From assembly GCF_013179285.1 (NCBI RefSeq), contig NZ_WVNW01000001.1, forward strand, positions 1,240,001-1,304,000: 64,000 nt of DNA, in the 5' to 3' direction. Made by a program: the position numbers and the translations under genes. Below, in pieces: positions 49,362-57,893 of this stretch. The notes beneath the pieces were generated by a model. It saw nothing but the letters and a program-made list of their open reading frames with translations, ran no database searches and was not told where the DNA came from. Each line of letters starts with the position of its first letter. The stretch's first letter is position 1. Source of the stretch: Roseobacter sp. HKCCD6576-2 (GTDB lineage: Bacteria; Pseudomonadota; Alphaproteobacteria; Rhodobacterales; Rhodobacteraceae).

Positions 49362-50492
49362 TTAGCCCGCGGGCGGCGGTGGCGGAGGCGGTGGCGGCAG
49401 CACGGTGAAGAGTTGTGCCAGTTCCTGCACATCGTCGGCTTTCATCCAGCCGTCTTGCCCTTGGGTCCAGACCAGCGTTTCGCGGGTCAGGCCGCCCTCC
49501 TGCGCCATACGGCCAAGGGCGGCTTTGGAAAACGGGCCTTTGGTCGCGCCGTTCTCGGCGATGTGCCAGACATGTTCCACGGGTGGCGGAGGTGGCGCGG
49601 CAGGCGCGGCCTGGGGTTGCGGCTGTGCGCCCCAAGGGCCGGATTGGGCCATCTGATTGGCCATGGCCATGCCCATTCCCATGCCGAGCCCGGCGCCCAT
49701 GCCGCCGCCGCCGCTTGGGTTTTCTGCCGCCGCGCGCATCGCTTCTGCGGTCTGGAACTGCTGATATTTGTTCAGATCACCGACCACGCCCATGGATGTG
49801 CGTTTGTCGAGGGCTTCCTCCACAGCCGGAGGCAGCGAGATGTTCTCGATATACAGCTCGGGCAGGGTCAGCCCGTATTGATCGATCGTCTCGGAAATCT
49901 TCTGCGCGATGAGGCCCCCGAACTCGCCGGTATTGGCCGCCATATCGAGCACGGGGATGCCGGAACCCGCGACCGTCTGACTGAACTGCTGCACGATGAT
50001 GTTGCGGATTTGGAAGGTGACTTCATCCTTTGTGAACTCGCCATCTGTGCCGACAATCTCGGTCATGAAGCGCGCGGCATCTTTGACCTTGACCGTGTAG
50101 GTGCCAAAGGCGCGGATGCGGGTCGGCCCAAATTCCGGGTCGCGCAGCATGATCGGATTTTTCGTCCCCCATTTCAGATCCGTGAAACGGTTGGTCGAGA
50201 CGAAATAGATCTCGGATTTGAAGGGCGATTTGAAGCCGTGATCCCAGTGCTGAAGCGAGGTCATAATCGGCATATTGTTCGTCTCAAGCATGTAGAGCCC
50301 GGGCGTGAACACATCTGCCAGTTGGCCCTCATGAATGAAGACCGCCATCTGACCTTCGCGCACGGTCAGCTTGGCGCCGTACTTGATCTCATGGCCGTGG
50401 CGCTCAAAGCGATAGACCATCGTGTCGCGGGTATCATCGGTCCATTCGATGACGTCGATGAACTGGCCGGAGAGAAAATCGAAAATCGGCAT
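49362..50492 (-). CDS. SPFH-domain protein with C-terminal GYF_2 (DUF4339) domain
   Basis: A 376-residue protein. The SPFH (band-7/virion core-like) domain covers about 10-220, beginning MPIFDFLSGQFIDVIEWTDD, followed by helices, a Gly/Met-rich segment (GMGAGLGMGMGMAMANQMAQ) and a Pro/Ala linker. A GYF_2/DUF4339 domain ends the protein (HVWHIAENGATKGPFSKAAL onward) before a poly-Pro tail. SPFH proteins organise membrane microdomains; the GYF_2 domain binds proline-rich partners (family knowledge). Confidence 0.9.
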   Translation of the reverse strand: MPIFDFLSGQFIDVIEWTDDTRDTMVYRFERHGHEIKYGAKLTVREGQMAVFIHEGQLADVFTPGLYMLETNNMPIMTSLQHWDHGFKSPFKSEIYFVSTNRFTDLKWGTKNPIMLRDPEFGPTRIRAFGTYTVKVKDAARFMTEIVGTDGEFTKDEVTFQIRNIIVQQFSQTVAGSGIPVLDMAANTGEFGGLIAQKISETIDQYGLTLPELYIENISLPPAVEEALDKRTSMGVVGDLNKYQQFQTAEAMRAAAENPSGGGGMGAGLGMGMGMAMANQMAQSGPWGAQPQPQAAPAAPPPPPVEHVWHIAENGATKGPFSKAALGRMAQEGGLTRETLVWTQGQDGWMKADDVQELAQLFTVLPPPPPPPPPAG

Positions 50493-50524
50493 AAGCGGTC
50501 TCCTTTGAAATCAATTTAGGCGGC

Positions 50525-51475
50525 TCAACTCGGCCCGCCAAGTAGCTCATCGGCCAGGGTCCGCAGAATAGGGCGGGCTTCGGCTGGCAACATGCCGGGG
50601 CGCAGACGGTCGTCATAGAGCATTTCGAGCAGCAATTCGTCATGCCGGGTCAACAGCGCAAATTCTTCATCGTCATTGAAGATTGAGGGCCGTGCGACCG
50701 GGCTGTCATTGGGCAGGCCCAGACCTTGGGCAACCTCTTCATGTACGCAGGATCGGCGCAGAAGGTCGGGATGTTCGGTGCGGATGATCGCGATGGCCGT
50801 CACATAGGTCGGATTGTCGCCCGCTTGCGAGAAGGCATAGACCGAGCAGAAGGTGAAGCGCGGCAGGCTGGTGATCTCATTCACGGTCTCCTCACCGATG
50901 CTGGGCAGAATCTGTCGGAGTATAGGGCCAGCGGCGCGTTGCTCATCGCGATTGAGATAGAGGACGTGGAAATTGCCGCCAGTTGACACTTGGCGGATCG
51001 GATGCCCGGTGACCCGCGCCAGCCGTGTGGCATAGGTGCCCAAGATCGACCGATCTCGGTCGCGCGTGGCTTCGGGGACCGAGGCGCCGAAATGCGCTTG
51101 CAAACGAACAGGCCCCTGCCAACGGCGCAGTTGCGACGGCGTTTGCTGCTGTATGAAGCGCCCATTGGTAAGCGTATATTCGTCAAAAAGGGCGATGCGC
51201 TCGAAATTCGCCACCAGATTGCGGGTGGTAATTGGTGTGTCGGGTCCGCCACCGTCGGTGCGCAAAAGACCGTCGGAAACCAGCCGTTGCTGCACGCTGG
51301 CATAGTAGCGCGCGAAAGACTGGCTCTCGGGCGAGGGCTCGGGGATTTCGGCTGTCTCGGACACGTCGCGCGGAACGGGGCGCTGAGGCGGCTCGCCCGG
51401 GTCCAAGAGGTCGCACCCCGCCAAAGCTAGCGCTGCAACCATCCCGGTCCAGATTCGGCCCTTACCTATCGCCAT
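50525..51475 (-). CDS. DUF2927 lipoprotein, short form
   Basis: A 316-residue lipoprotein with signal GMVAALALAGC, then a Pro-rich linker and a DUF2927 domain with CVHEEVAQGLGLPNDSPVAR, SIFNDDEEFALLTRHDELLL and LYDDRLRPGML. It parallels the long form at 36438-37802 in motif order, but lacks that protein's helical C-terminal half. It is embedded between the SPFH and TelA genes, so it probably serves the same envelope-stress unit. Confidence 0.83.
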   Translation of the reverse strand: MAIGKGRIWTGMVAALALAGCDLLDPGEPPQRPVPRDVSETAEIPEPSPESQSFARYYASVQQRLVSDGLLRTDGGGPDTPITTRNLVANFERIALFDEYTLTNGRFIQQQTPSQLRRWQGPVRLQAHFGASVPEATRDRDRSILGTYATRLARVTGHPIRQVSTGGNFHVLYLNRDEQRAAGPILRQILPSIGEETVNEITSLPRFTFCSVYAFSQAGDNPTYVTAIAIIRTEHPDLLRRSCVHEEVAQGLGLPNDSPVARPSIFNDDEEFALLTRHDELLLEMLYDDRLRPGMLPAEARPILRTLADELLGGPS

Positions 51476-51504
51476 GCCCCGTTCCTATGCCTGTCGTTGG
51501 GCTC

Positions 51505-52701
51505 TTAGCCCGCCGGGTTTACGGCACCGCCCACATTGCTGCCGGTGCCATCGCCCCGCGCGCTGGCGGCGGCAAGCGTATCGCGCAGTTCGCTCTCCAT
51601 CTTCTCCATTTCGACCTCGGCGGCGGCGCGGCGCGCTTTGCCTTCATCGGCGATGGCGAGGCTTTCCTCGATCGTCGCGATCAATTCGGCATTGGCCTGT
51701 TTCACCGCTTCGATGTCGAAGACGCCACGCTCCATCTCTTCGCGCACCATGCGATTGCTCTCGCGCAGGTTCGCGGCATTGGACGTCAGAAGCTCATTGG
51801 TCAGATCATTGGCCTCGCGCACCGCTTTGGCGGCCTCTGTCGAGCGCTGGATCGTCACGGCTTGCGCCAATTGGGTTTCCCAAAGCGGCACGGTGTTGAC
51901 GAGTGTCGAGTTGATCTTGGTCACCAGGGACTTGTCATTCTCCTGCACCAGCCGGATCGAGGGCAGGGATTGCATCGTTACCTGACGGGTCAGTTTCAGG
52001 TCATGCACCCGGCGTTCCAGATCATCGCGGGCGGCGCGTAGATCGCGCAACTCCTGCGCCTTCATCACCTGATCGTTCTCAGGCGCGGCCTGAACTTCGG
52101 CCTCTTTGGCGGGAATCTCTTCCTCATCCAGAACCTTCAGCTTTTCCTCACCCGCGGTGATGTAGAGGGCCAATTCGTCATAGAAGGCGAGCGTTTTGTC
52201 ATAGAGCTGATCGAGTGATTTGATGTCTTTCATCAGTGTGTGCTCATGGGCGAGCAACTCATCCGTGATCTTGTCGATCTGGCCCTGCACATCCTCGTAC
52301 TTCGCCATGAAATCATGGATTGGCTTGGCCTTACCAAAAAGCCGCTCCCACCAGCTCTGCTTGCGGTTTGGATCCAACTCATCGACCGAGAAGCCCCGGA
52401 TCGTGCCCACAATATCGCGCAGGCTGTTGCCCGCCGGGCCAACGTCTTTGTTCTTGACGCCTTGCAACATGGCCTGAGAGATCGTTTGCAACTCGGCCTG
52501 CGCGTTGGAGCCAAAACTCACGATGGAGTTCGTGTCGCTTATGTCGATCTCGGCCATCCGGGTGCGGATCTCTTCGGCGGTCGGTGGTTCGGCCTCGGCC
52601 AGAGGCACCAACTCGGTTGAGGGTTCGGGCAATACGGTCGCGTTGATTTCATCGACCATTTTGGCCGCCGCTTCGGCTTGCTGCCGGATGGTGTCACTCA
52701 T
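51505..52701 (-). CDS. TelA-family (toxic anion resistance) protein
   Basis: A 398-residue mostly helical cytoplasmic protein of the TelA/KlaA family: KNKDVGPAGNSLRDIVGTIR, MAKYEDVQGQIDKITDELLA, LMKDIKSLDQLYDKTLAFYD and MQSLPSIRLVQENDKSLVTK, all in family order. Linked in relatives to tellurite and colicin/stress resistance with XpaC. ATG 52701 is chosen over 52719 because GAGGAC lies eight bases upstream; it overlaps the end of the XpaC gene. Confidence 0.92.
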   Translation of the reverse strand: MSDTIRQQAEAAAKMVDEINATVLPEPSTELVPLAEAEPPTAEEIRTRMAEIDISDTNSIVSFGSNAQAELQTISQAMLQGVKNKDVGPAGNSLRDIVGTIRGFSVDELDPNRKQSWWERLFGKAKPIHDFMAKYEDVQGQIDKITDELLAHEHTLMKDIKSLDQLYDKTLAFYDELALYITAGEEKLKVLDEEEIPAKEAEVQAAPENDQVMKAQELRDLRAARDDLERRVHDLKLTRQVTMQSLPSIRLVQENDKSLVTKINSTLVNTVPLWETQLAQAVTIQRSTEAAKAVREANDLTNELLTSNAANLRESNRMVREEMERGVFDIEAVKQANAELIATIEESLAIADEGKARRAAAEVEMEKMESELRDTLAAASARGDGTGSNVGGAVNPAG

Positions 52702-53617
52702 GCGTCTGTCCTCGCTCATGAATTAGATTGTCGCGGTTCAGGCGGTCCCTGAGGACCTCAATTTCCACATCCAGATCGCTGCGATCATCCAGCAGCATCC
52801 TCTGAGTGCGGGCGGAAAAATTGGTTTCCAAATCGTCTAACAAAGTCACGTAATCGGCACGCACCTGCGGGTCGCGCCCGCGGCCATAGATATCGGCAAA
52901 CTTCACCGTCGCATCGCGGGCGCCTTGCAAATAGACGCCGAGATATTTGCGGGCCCCGGTCAAATCGCGCGGGTCGTCTTCGACGGTGCGAAACATCTCG
53001 CGCACGGTGGCCTGAAACCCATCGACGCGGGCCTCCAACTGTCTGTCCCGGGCGCGATGGATGGCATCCTTCATTGCTTCCAGAACGGTCTCGGCCTCTT
53101 CGATCTTGCGGGCGACCCGGTTGGTCTGGAATTGATCGACCCCTTCGAGCCCTTTGTCTTTCATCGGGTCGGGCTGGAAAATGAACAAGTGGAGCGCGCC
53201 GGCGACTACGGCCGCGATCAAGGCCGAGGCGGGGTTCCATTGCCCGCCGAACACCAAGAGCCCGACGCCAACGGCCGTCAGAATGCTGGCGAAGACTTTC
53301 CGGGGGATCGCGGGACGCCGTGCAACTTTCCGCTCGTTATAGGCATCTTCTGCCCGAATGCCGTCGCGCAGCAACCACGCTGCCAAAAGCAAAATGGCGC
53401 CGCCCGCCAGATCGGTGACCATCGCAACAGTCGGTTGAAAGAACGCGGTGAGAAACACGCCAAGCGGCGCGATAAACAGCAGATTGATCTTAGCGCCATG
53501 CCGTGCAGGCGCGCGGCCTTTGAAGCTCGCCTCAAGCGGGCGCGCAGGCGGCGCAGTCACGCTCTCGCGGCTGCTCTCGCCCTGTGGGCTGAACTCTCCA
53601 CCGTAACGCTTGGCCAT
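52694..53617 (-). CDS. XpaC-family (5-bromo-4-chloroindolyl phosphate hydrolysis) protein
   Basis: A 307-residue membrane protein. Two to four membrane helices lie at about 45-85 and 110-145 (LLFIAPLGVFLTAFFQPTVA and VGVGLLVFGGQWNPASALIA), followed by a helical XpaC domain with ARKIEEAETVLEAMKDAIHR, RTVEDDPRDLTGARKYLGVY and RVDGFQATVREMF. XpaC and TelA are a recurrent gene pair. It overlaps TelA by eight bases. Confidence 0.88.
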   Translation of the reverse strand: MAKRYGGEFSPQGESSRESVTAPPARPLEASFKGRAPARHGAKINLLFIAPLGVFLTAFFQPTVAMVTDLAGGAILLLAAWLLRDGIRAEDAYNERKVARRPAIPRKVFASILTAVGVGLLVFGGQWNPASALIAAVVAGALHLFIFQPDPMKDKGLEGVDQFQTNRVARKIEEAETVLEAMKDAIHRARDRQLEARVDGFQATVREMFRTVEDDPRDLTGARKYLGVYLQGARDATVKFADIYGRGRDPQVRADYVTLLDDLETNFSARTQRMLLDDRSDLDVEIEVLRDRLNRDNLIHERGQTHE

Positions 53618-53707
53618 CTACAGCCCTCCAAACCCGCCAAAGACGGACATCACGATGATGATCAACAAGGCCGCAAAGGCCACGCCGCGTATGGTCTCTA
53701 GGCTCAT
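53618..53707 (-). CDS. 29-residue membrane peptide
   Basis: On the minus strand, ATG 53707 opens MSLETIRGVAFAALLIIIVM then SVFGGFGGL and TAG at 53618. One membrane helix (about 8-22) ends in a Gly/Phe-rich tail. AAAGGGG lies nine bases upstream, and the XpaC ATG follows the stop directly. It is first in the cluster and very likely a real small gene in the operon; function unknown. Confidence 0.7.
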   Translation of the reverse strand: MSLETIRGVAFAALLIIIVMSVFGGFGGL

Positions 53708-53867
53708 AAAAGACCCCTTTCGATCAACAGAATAGGCATTTCGCATGACAAAAACTAGACATGACCGGTGATCCTGTGACCGCAAACGCCGCACTGCCGC
53801 GTGGTAACCTCAACAGGGCTTGGGTTTGGGCGCTTATCGGTGGGGAGTGGCGCGCGCATTTTCCCCG

Positions 53868-54569
53868 TCACTTCTGTTTGAAAAGCCTGTCTTGCGCGGC
53901 CTTGTCATGGGTCTCGCCGCGCTTCTCTGCGGCAAGCGCCCGCCCACGTTGCACGCCGGGACGCGCGGCCATCATGTCGAGCCATCGCGCCATGTGTGGT
54001 TTGTCGTCTAGCGTTTGTTGCTGACCTTCCCATAGGCTGGCCCAAGGCCAAATCGCCATATCCGCGATGGAGTAGAAATCGCCTGCGACAAATTCATTAT
54101 CAGCCAGTTGTGTGTTCAGGACACGATAGAGGCGCCCCGTTTCGCCGCGATATCGGTCTTTTGCATAAGGCAGGTCGTTCGGCGGCTCCATATTGGGCGC
54201 GTATTTCAGAAAATGATGCGCCTGGCCCGCCATCGGCCCGACGCCGCCCATCTGCCACATCAGCCATTGATCGACGGTGATCCTGTCGCGTTCGGTCGGG
54301 CCGCCGAACCGGCCCGTCTTGCGGGCCAGGTATTGCAGGATTGCGCCCGACTCGAAGATCGAGATTGGCGCACCGTCGGGGCCATCTGGGTCCACAATCG
54401 CGGGCATACGATTGTTCGGCGAGATTTTGAGGAACTCCGGCGCAAATTGATCGCCCGCGCCAATGTCGATGAGGTTCAGCTTATAGGGCAGGTCCATCTC
54501 CTCCAGGGCGATAGCGACTTTCCAGCCATTTGGCGTGGGCCAGAAATAGAGATCAATTGGGGCTGTCAT
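53868..54569 (-). CDS. Glutathione S-transferase family protein (YfcG-like)
   Basis: A 233-residue GST-fold protein: N-terminal domain IDLYFWPTPNGWKVAIALEE with catalytic-type Thr/Asn in TPNGWK, PNNRMPAIVDPDG, and ESGAILQYLARKTGRFG. In the helical domain MWQMGGVGPMAGQAHHFLKY is typical of the YfcG/Ure2-like disulfide oxidoreductase branch. It likely reduces disulfides with glutathione. It lies 162 bases upstream of the 29-residue peptide gene, so it is transcribed separately or leads the cluster. Confidence 0.9.
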   Translation of the reverse strand: MTAPIDLYFWPTPNGWKVAIALEEMDLPYKLNLIDIGAGDQFAPEFLKISPNNRMPAIVDPDGPDGAPISIFESGAILQYLARKTGRFGGPTERDRITVDQWLMWQMGGVGPMAGQAHHFLKYAPNMEPPNDLPYAKDRYRGETGRLYRVLNTQLADNEFVAGDFYSIADMAIWPWASLWEGQQQTLDDKPHMARWLDMMAARPGVQRGRALAAEKRGETHDKAAQDRLFKQK

Positions 54570-54629
54570 GGACTTGTCCTTTGCTGCGCGCGCGGCAGCA
54601 TCAACCAGAATGTCTGACGGAACAAGAGC

Positions 54630-55532
54630 CTAGGGTCGGGCCGTGCCGCGCCAGGGATTGGCAAGTCCATAGAGCTGTGGCCGGTACCGTGCTTTGCGGG
54701 ACGGCAGGGCGTCGCCAAGTCGATCGAACAGCCCATCTTGGGCGGGGTCGAATAGCCCGCGATAGAGGGGGAACAGGCCAGGCCGGAGATACCCCGACCA
54801 ATGGCAGATCCGGGTGCTGGGCGAACGGGTGGCAAAGCCCAACTGGGTCAGCACGGCGCGATGCTCGGCTGCATCGATCGCCAGATCAATCCAGCGCGGC
54901 GTGGGCCGATCAAGCCCCGCAGCCAAAGGTCGATCGGTCCAGCTTGGGGCGCGGATCAAGGCGCGAAATAAGGCATCAAACATTGCGTTTTCGCCGCTGG
55001 TGACATTCAAAATCCGCGCGCCTTTGCCCGCGATGGCGGCGGCGGCAATGCTGCGATACTCCGCGCCTGAGAGCAGGACCATTTGCCGGACGGCGCCGGG
55101 TGCCGATGCCGCCAATGCCGCCAGAGCAACCCGCGCGCCGAGGGAATGAGCCATCAGGTTGATTTTCAGGTCGGGCCGGACATCCCGGATGATGCGAATG
55201 GCCTCGGCCAGGGCGTCTCCGGCCACAAACGCATGAGCTGCGACTTCCGCCAGACGCCCCCGCGCCGGCCAGCCGAAAGCGATGCCCAGCCCCGCGCCGG
55301 GCCGATTGAGATGCAAATGTCGTGGCCAACTCACAGCCTTCCAACACCTGGCCTGGGGTGTCAGCGACAGAATATGATGATGCGGATTGTCCCGGGCGCT
55401 GAACGGACAGAACCGATAGCCATGCACCATGAGGGTGACAGTCTCGTTCGTAGCCCGATCTGCCAAGGTGGACTGGAGCGCATCCGGCGAGTCTATCTGG
55501 GCATCCTGAGCATTCAAAGCGAGAACGGGCAT
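54630..55532 (-). CDS. Alpha/beta hydrolase (serine esterase-type)
   Basis: A 300-residue alpha/beta hydrolase. The oxyanion segment is TLMVHGYRFCPFSA, the nucleophile elbow INLMAHSLGARVALAAL (Ser in G-x-S-like AHSLGA), and HRAVLTQLGFATRSPS may carry the late His. It resembles DUF900-type hydrolases. No signal peptide. Substrate unknown. Confidence 0.85.
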   Translation of the reverse strand: MPVLALNAQDAQIDSPDALQSTLADRATNETVTLMVHGYRFCPFSARDNPHHHILSLTPQARCWKAVSWPRHLHLNRPGAGLGIAFGWPARGRLAEVAAHAFVAGDALAEAIRIIRDVRPDLKINLMAHSLGARVALAALAASAPGAVRQMVLLSGAEYRSIAAAAIAGKGARILNVTSGENAMFDALFRALIRAPSWTDRPLAAGLDRPTPRWIDLAIDAAEHRAVLTQLGFATRSPSTRICHWSGYLRPGLFPLYRGLFDPAQDGLFDRLGDALPSRKARYRPQLYGLANPWRGTARP

Positions 55533-55652
55533 GGCACGACCCCCACAAGGTTTGGGGTGTGGATAAAGCCTGTCCGCAACATTTAGGTGACATCGGAGCG
55601 ACAGATGCGTGACGCGCCCATGAAGCCAAGATGACAGCCCGTGGATTGCGGC

Positions 55653-55681
55653 TTGACCAAACTGTTGGCGCGGCCTAATCC
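55653..55681 (+). promoter_or_regulatory. Sigma-70 promoter for metZ
   Basis: TTGACC at 55653-55658 and TAATCC at 55676-55681 are separated by exactly 17 bases. The predicted start is near 55688, the first base of the riboswitch P1 stem. Confidence 0.7.
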
Positions 55682-55687
55682 AGCTGT

Positions 55688-55742
55688 CGTGGCGATTTGT
55701 TTACCGGATTGCGGGCCACGTAAAACATCCCGCTAAAGAGGT
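55688..55742 (+). promoter_or_regulatory. SAM-II riboswitch (metA-type)
   Basis: The P1 stem is CGTGG at 55688-55692 with CCACG at 55716-55720. The loop CGATTTGTTTACCGGATTGC carries the conserved GAUUU and AUUGC elements, and downstream the strand TAAAACATCCCGCTAAAGAG carries the AAA and GCUAAA-AGG elements of the H-type pseudoknot. The arrangement matches the known SAM-II structure motif by motif. It senses S-adenosylmethionine to lower metZ expression. Confidence 0.9.
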
Positions 55743-55768
55743 CGAAGGTGCTTTTGATGAGATGCGCG

Positions 55769-55798
55769 CCCCGGCCACCCCAGGTCCGGGGTCTTTTT
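55769..55798 (+). terminator. Intrinsic terminator between SAM-II and metZ
   Basis: CCCCGG at 55769-55774 pairs with CCGGGG at 55786-55791, followed by TCTTTTT. It lies 27 bases after the riboswitch and 28 before metZ. CCGGA at 55704-55708, inside the riboswitch loop, could pair with TCCGG at 55785-55789, giving a candidate antiterminator pairing. Confidence 0.8.
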
Positions 55799-55826
55799 AT
55801 GCCCGGACGCGCATGGAGATGAGACA

Positions 55827-57020
55827 ATGAAAGACACCACAGGGCGCCGTTGGAACCCCCGAACCCGCGCCGTGCATGCCGGCACCCGGCGCAGCCAATA
55901 TGGCGAGGTTAGCGAGGCGCTGTTCCTGACCCAAGGCTTCGTTTACGACACCGCCGAACAAGCCGAGGCGCGGTTTATCGAGGCGGGCGAGGATGAATTC
56001 ATCTATGCCCGCTATGGCAACCCGACGGTTAGGATGTTCGAAGAGCGGATCGCCGCGCTGGAAGGCACCGAAGACGCCTTTGCGACGGCCAGCGGCATGG
56101 CGGCGGTCAACGGCGCGCTCACCTCGATGCTGAAGGCGGGCGATCACGTGGTCAGCGCACGGGCGCTGTTCGGCTCCTGTCTTTACATCCTAGAGGAGGT
56201 GCTGGCGCGTTATGGCGTCGAGGTGACCTTCGTTGACGGCACAGATCTGGATCAGTGGAAAGAAGCCGTCCGGCCCGATACGAAAGCGGTGTTTTTCGAG
56301 GCGATCTCGAACCCGGTTTTGGAAGTGATCGACATCGCTGCCGTGGCCGAAATCGCCCATGCGGTCGGGGCTTTGGTGATTGTCGATAATGTCTTTGCCA
56401 CGCCGGTGTTCCAAGACACTGTGGGTCTCGGCGCCGATGTGGTCGTTTATTCCGCGACCAAACATATCGACGGGCAGGGCCGGGTTCTGGGCGGTGTGAT
56501 CTGCGGCAGTCGAGAGTTCATCCGCAAAACGGCGGAACCCTATCTGAAACATACCGGCGGCTCGATGTCGCCGTTCAACGCCTGGGTGATGCTGAAATCG
56601 CTTGAAACCGTGGATCTCCGGTGCCGGGCGCAGGCCGCGAGCGCCTTGGCCCTTGCAACAGGCCTCGAAGGCATGCCGGGCTTGAAACGGGTGCTCTACC
56701 CCGGGCTTGCCAGCCATCCGCAACATGCGCTGGCCAGTCGGCAGATGGAGCAGGGCGGCACCGTCCTTGCTCTGGAGGTTGAAGGCGGGCGCGAGGCGGC
56801 GTTCCGGTTGCTGAATGCGCTGGAAATCGTGACCATTTCCAACAATCTGGGCGATGCCAAATCGATCATCACCCATCCCGCCACGACCACCCATCAACGG
56901 CTGACGGAAGAGCAACGCGCCGCCCTTGGGATCAGCGATGGGGTTTTGCGTCTGAGCGTCGGGTTGGAAGATGTGCAAGACTTGCTCGACGATCTCACCC
57001 AAGCCATGGAGCGTGTATGA
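55827..57020 (+). CDS. metZ: O-succinylhomoserine sulfhydrylase
   Basis: MetZ makes homocysteine directly from O-succinylhomoserine and sulfide (methionine synthesis). The 397-residue PLP enzyme starts with TRAVHAGTRRSQYGEVSEAL, has YARYGNPTVRMFEERIAALE, DNVFATPVFQDTVGLGADV, the PLP Lys212 in YSATKHIDGQGR, and GGSMSPFNAWVMLKSLETV. Regulation is by the SAM-II riboswitch just upstream. It overlaps the GATase gene by four bases. Confidence 0.95.
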   Translation: MKDTTGRRWNPRTRAVHAGTRRSQYGEVSEALFLTQGFVYDTAEQAEARFIEAGEDEFIYARYGNPTVRMFEERIAALEGTEDAFATASGMAAVNGALTSMLKAGDHVVSARALFGSCLYILEEVLARYGVEVTFVDGTDLDQWKEAVRPDTKAVFFEAISNPVLEVIDIAAVAEIAHAVGALVIVDNVFATPVFQDTVGLGADVVVYSATKHIDGQGRVLGGVICGSREFIRKTAEPYLKHTGGSMSPFNAWVMLKSLETVDLRCRAQAASALALATGLEGMPGLKRVLYPGLASHPQHALASRQMEQGGTVLALEVEGGREAAFRLLNALEIVTISNNLGDAKSIITHPATTTHQRLTEEQRAALGISDGVLRLSVGLEDVQDLLDDLTQAMERV

Positions 57021-57751
57021 AACCGTTTCTGGTCATCCAACTCCGCCCTGAAGACGAGGCTGCGGATGAAGAATATCACGCGCTGCTGGCGCGTGGTGGG
57101 ATGGCCGAAGCGGAGACCCGGCGCGTCCGGCTGGATCAGCAGACACTCCCGGCGATGCAGCTTGAGGAGTACAGCGGCGTGATTGTCGGCGGCGGCCCGG
57201 GCTGCGTTAGCGACGCGCCCGAGGAAAAAGACCCGCTGGAAGCGCGGATCGAGGCCGATATCCTATCGCTCATGCCCGAGATCACGGCCCGCGACATGCC
57301 GTTTATGGGCTGCTGCTATGGCCTAGGCATCTTGGCCAAACATCTGGGCGGCGAGGTCAGCAAAGCGCGCTATGGTGAGCCGATTGGCGCGGTGGACTGC
57401 GCCCTGACCGTGGATGGGGTGAGCGACCCGCTCATGACGGATTTGCCACGTTCGTTCAAAGCCTTCGTTGGTCACAAAGAGGCCGTGCAAGCCCTTCCGC
57501 CCGGCGCGGTGCATCTGGCCAGCTCTGGCCCATGCCCGTTTCAGATGATCCGGGCGGGTCAAAATGTCTATGCCACCCAATTCCACCCCGAAGCCAATGG
57601 CGAAAGCTTCGCCACGCGGATCGAGATTTACAAAGACCGGGGCTATTTCGCGCCGGATGAGGCCGAGGCATTGAAGGTCGCGTGCCGGGCTGAGGATGTA
57701 ACGGTGCCGGAAAAGATGCTGCACTCCTTTGTGACGCGATATCGCGGCTAA
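57017..57751 (+). CDS. Class I glutamine amidotransferase-like protein
   Basis: A 244-residue GATase1 protein. Nucleophile Cys in FMGCCYGLGILAKHLGGEV, His/Glu in YATQFHPEANGESFATRI. It resembles GuaA-like stand-alone amidotransferases acting on small molecules. It overlaps metZ (ATGA), so it is co-expressed under SAM-II control, but a direct methionine link is not known. Confidence 0.88.
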   Translation: MKPFLVIQLRPEDEAADEEYHALLARGGMAEAETRRVRLDQQTLPAMQLEEYSGVIVGGGPGCVSDAPEEKDPLEARIEADILSLMPEITARDMPFMGCCYGLGILAKHLGGEVSKARYGEPIGAVDCALTVDGVSDPLMTDLPRSFKAFVGHKEAVQALPPGAVHLASSGPCPFQMIRAGQNVYATQFHPEANGESFATRIEIYKDRGYFAPDEAEALKVACRAEDVTVPEKMLHSFVTRYRG

Positions 57752-57893
57752 ACCCGCGCCCCGAGAGAGTTTTTTCGCGGCGCGATGATCCGGCCTGCCC
57801 CGGCCTGCGTATCCTTTCTTGAGATCAAGTATTTGAATAATTCTGCATTTGGCCCATATGCTGAGGCCGGAGCAGGGCGCAAAGGGGCCTCAA

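Noticed and set aside
48369-50519. Two long plus-strand open frames (319 and 368 codons)
   Set aside because: Antisense to the zinc-ribbon and SPFH genes, whose motifs are clear; no ribosome-binding sites.
53761-54024. Plus-strand open frame of 87 codons beside the GST gene
   Set aside because: More than half is antisense to the GST gene, with no ribosome-binding site or domain.
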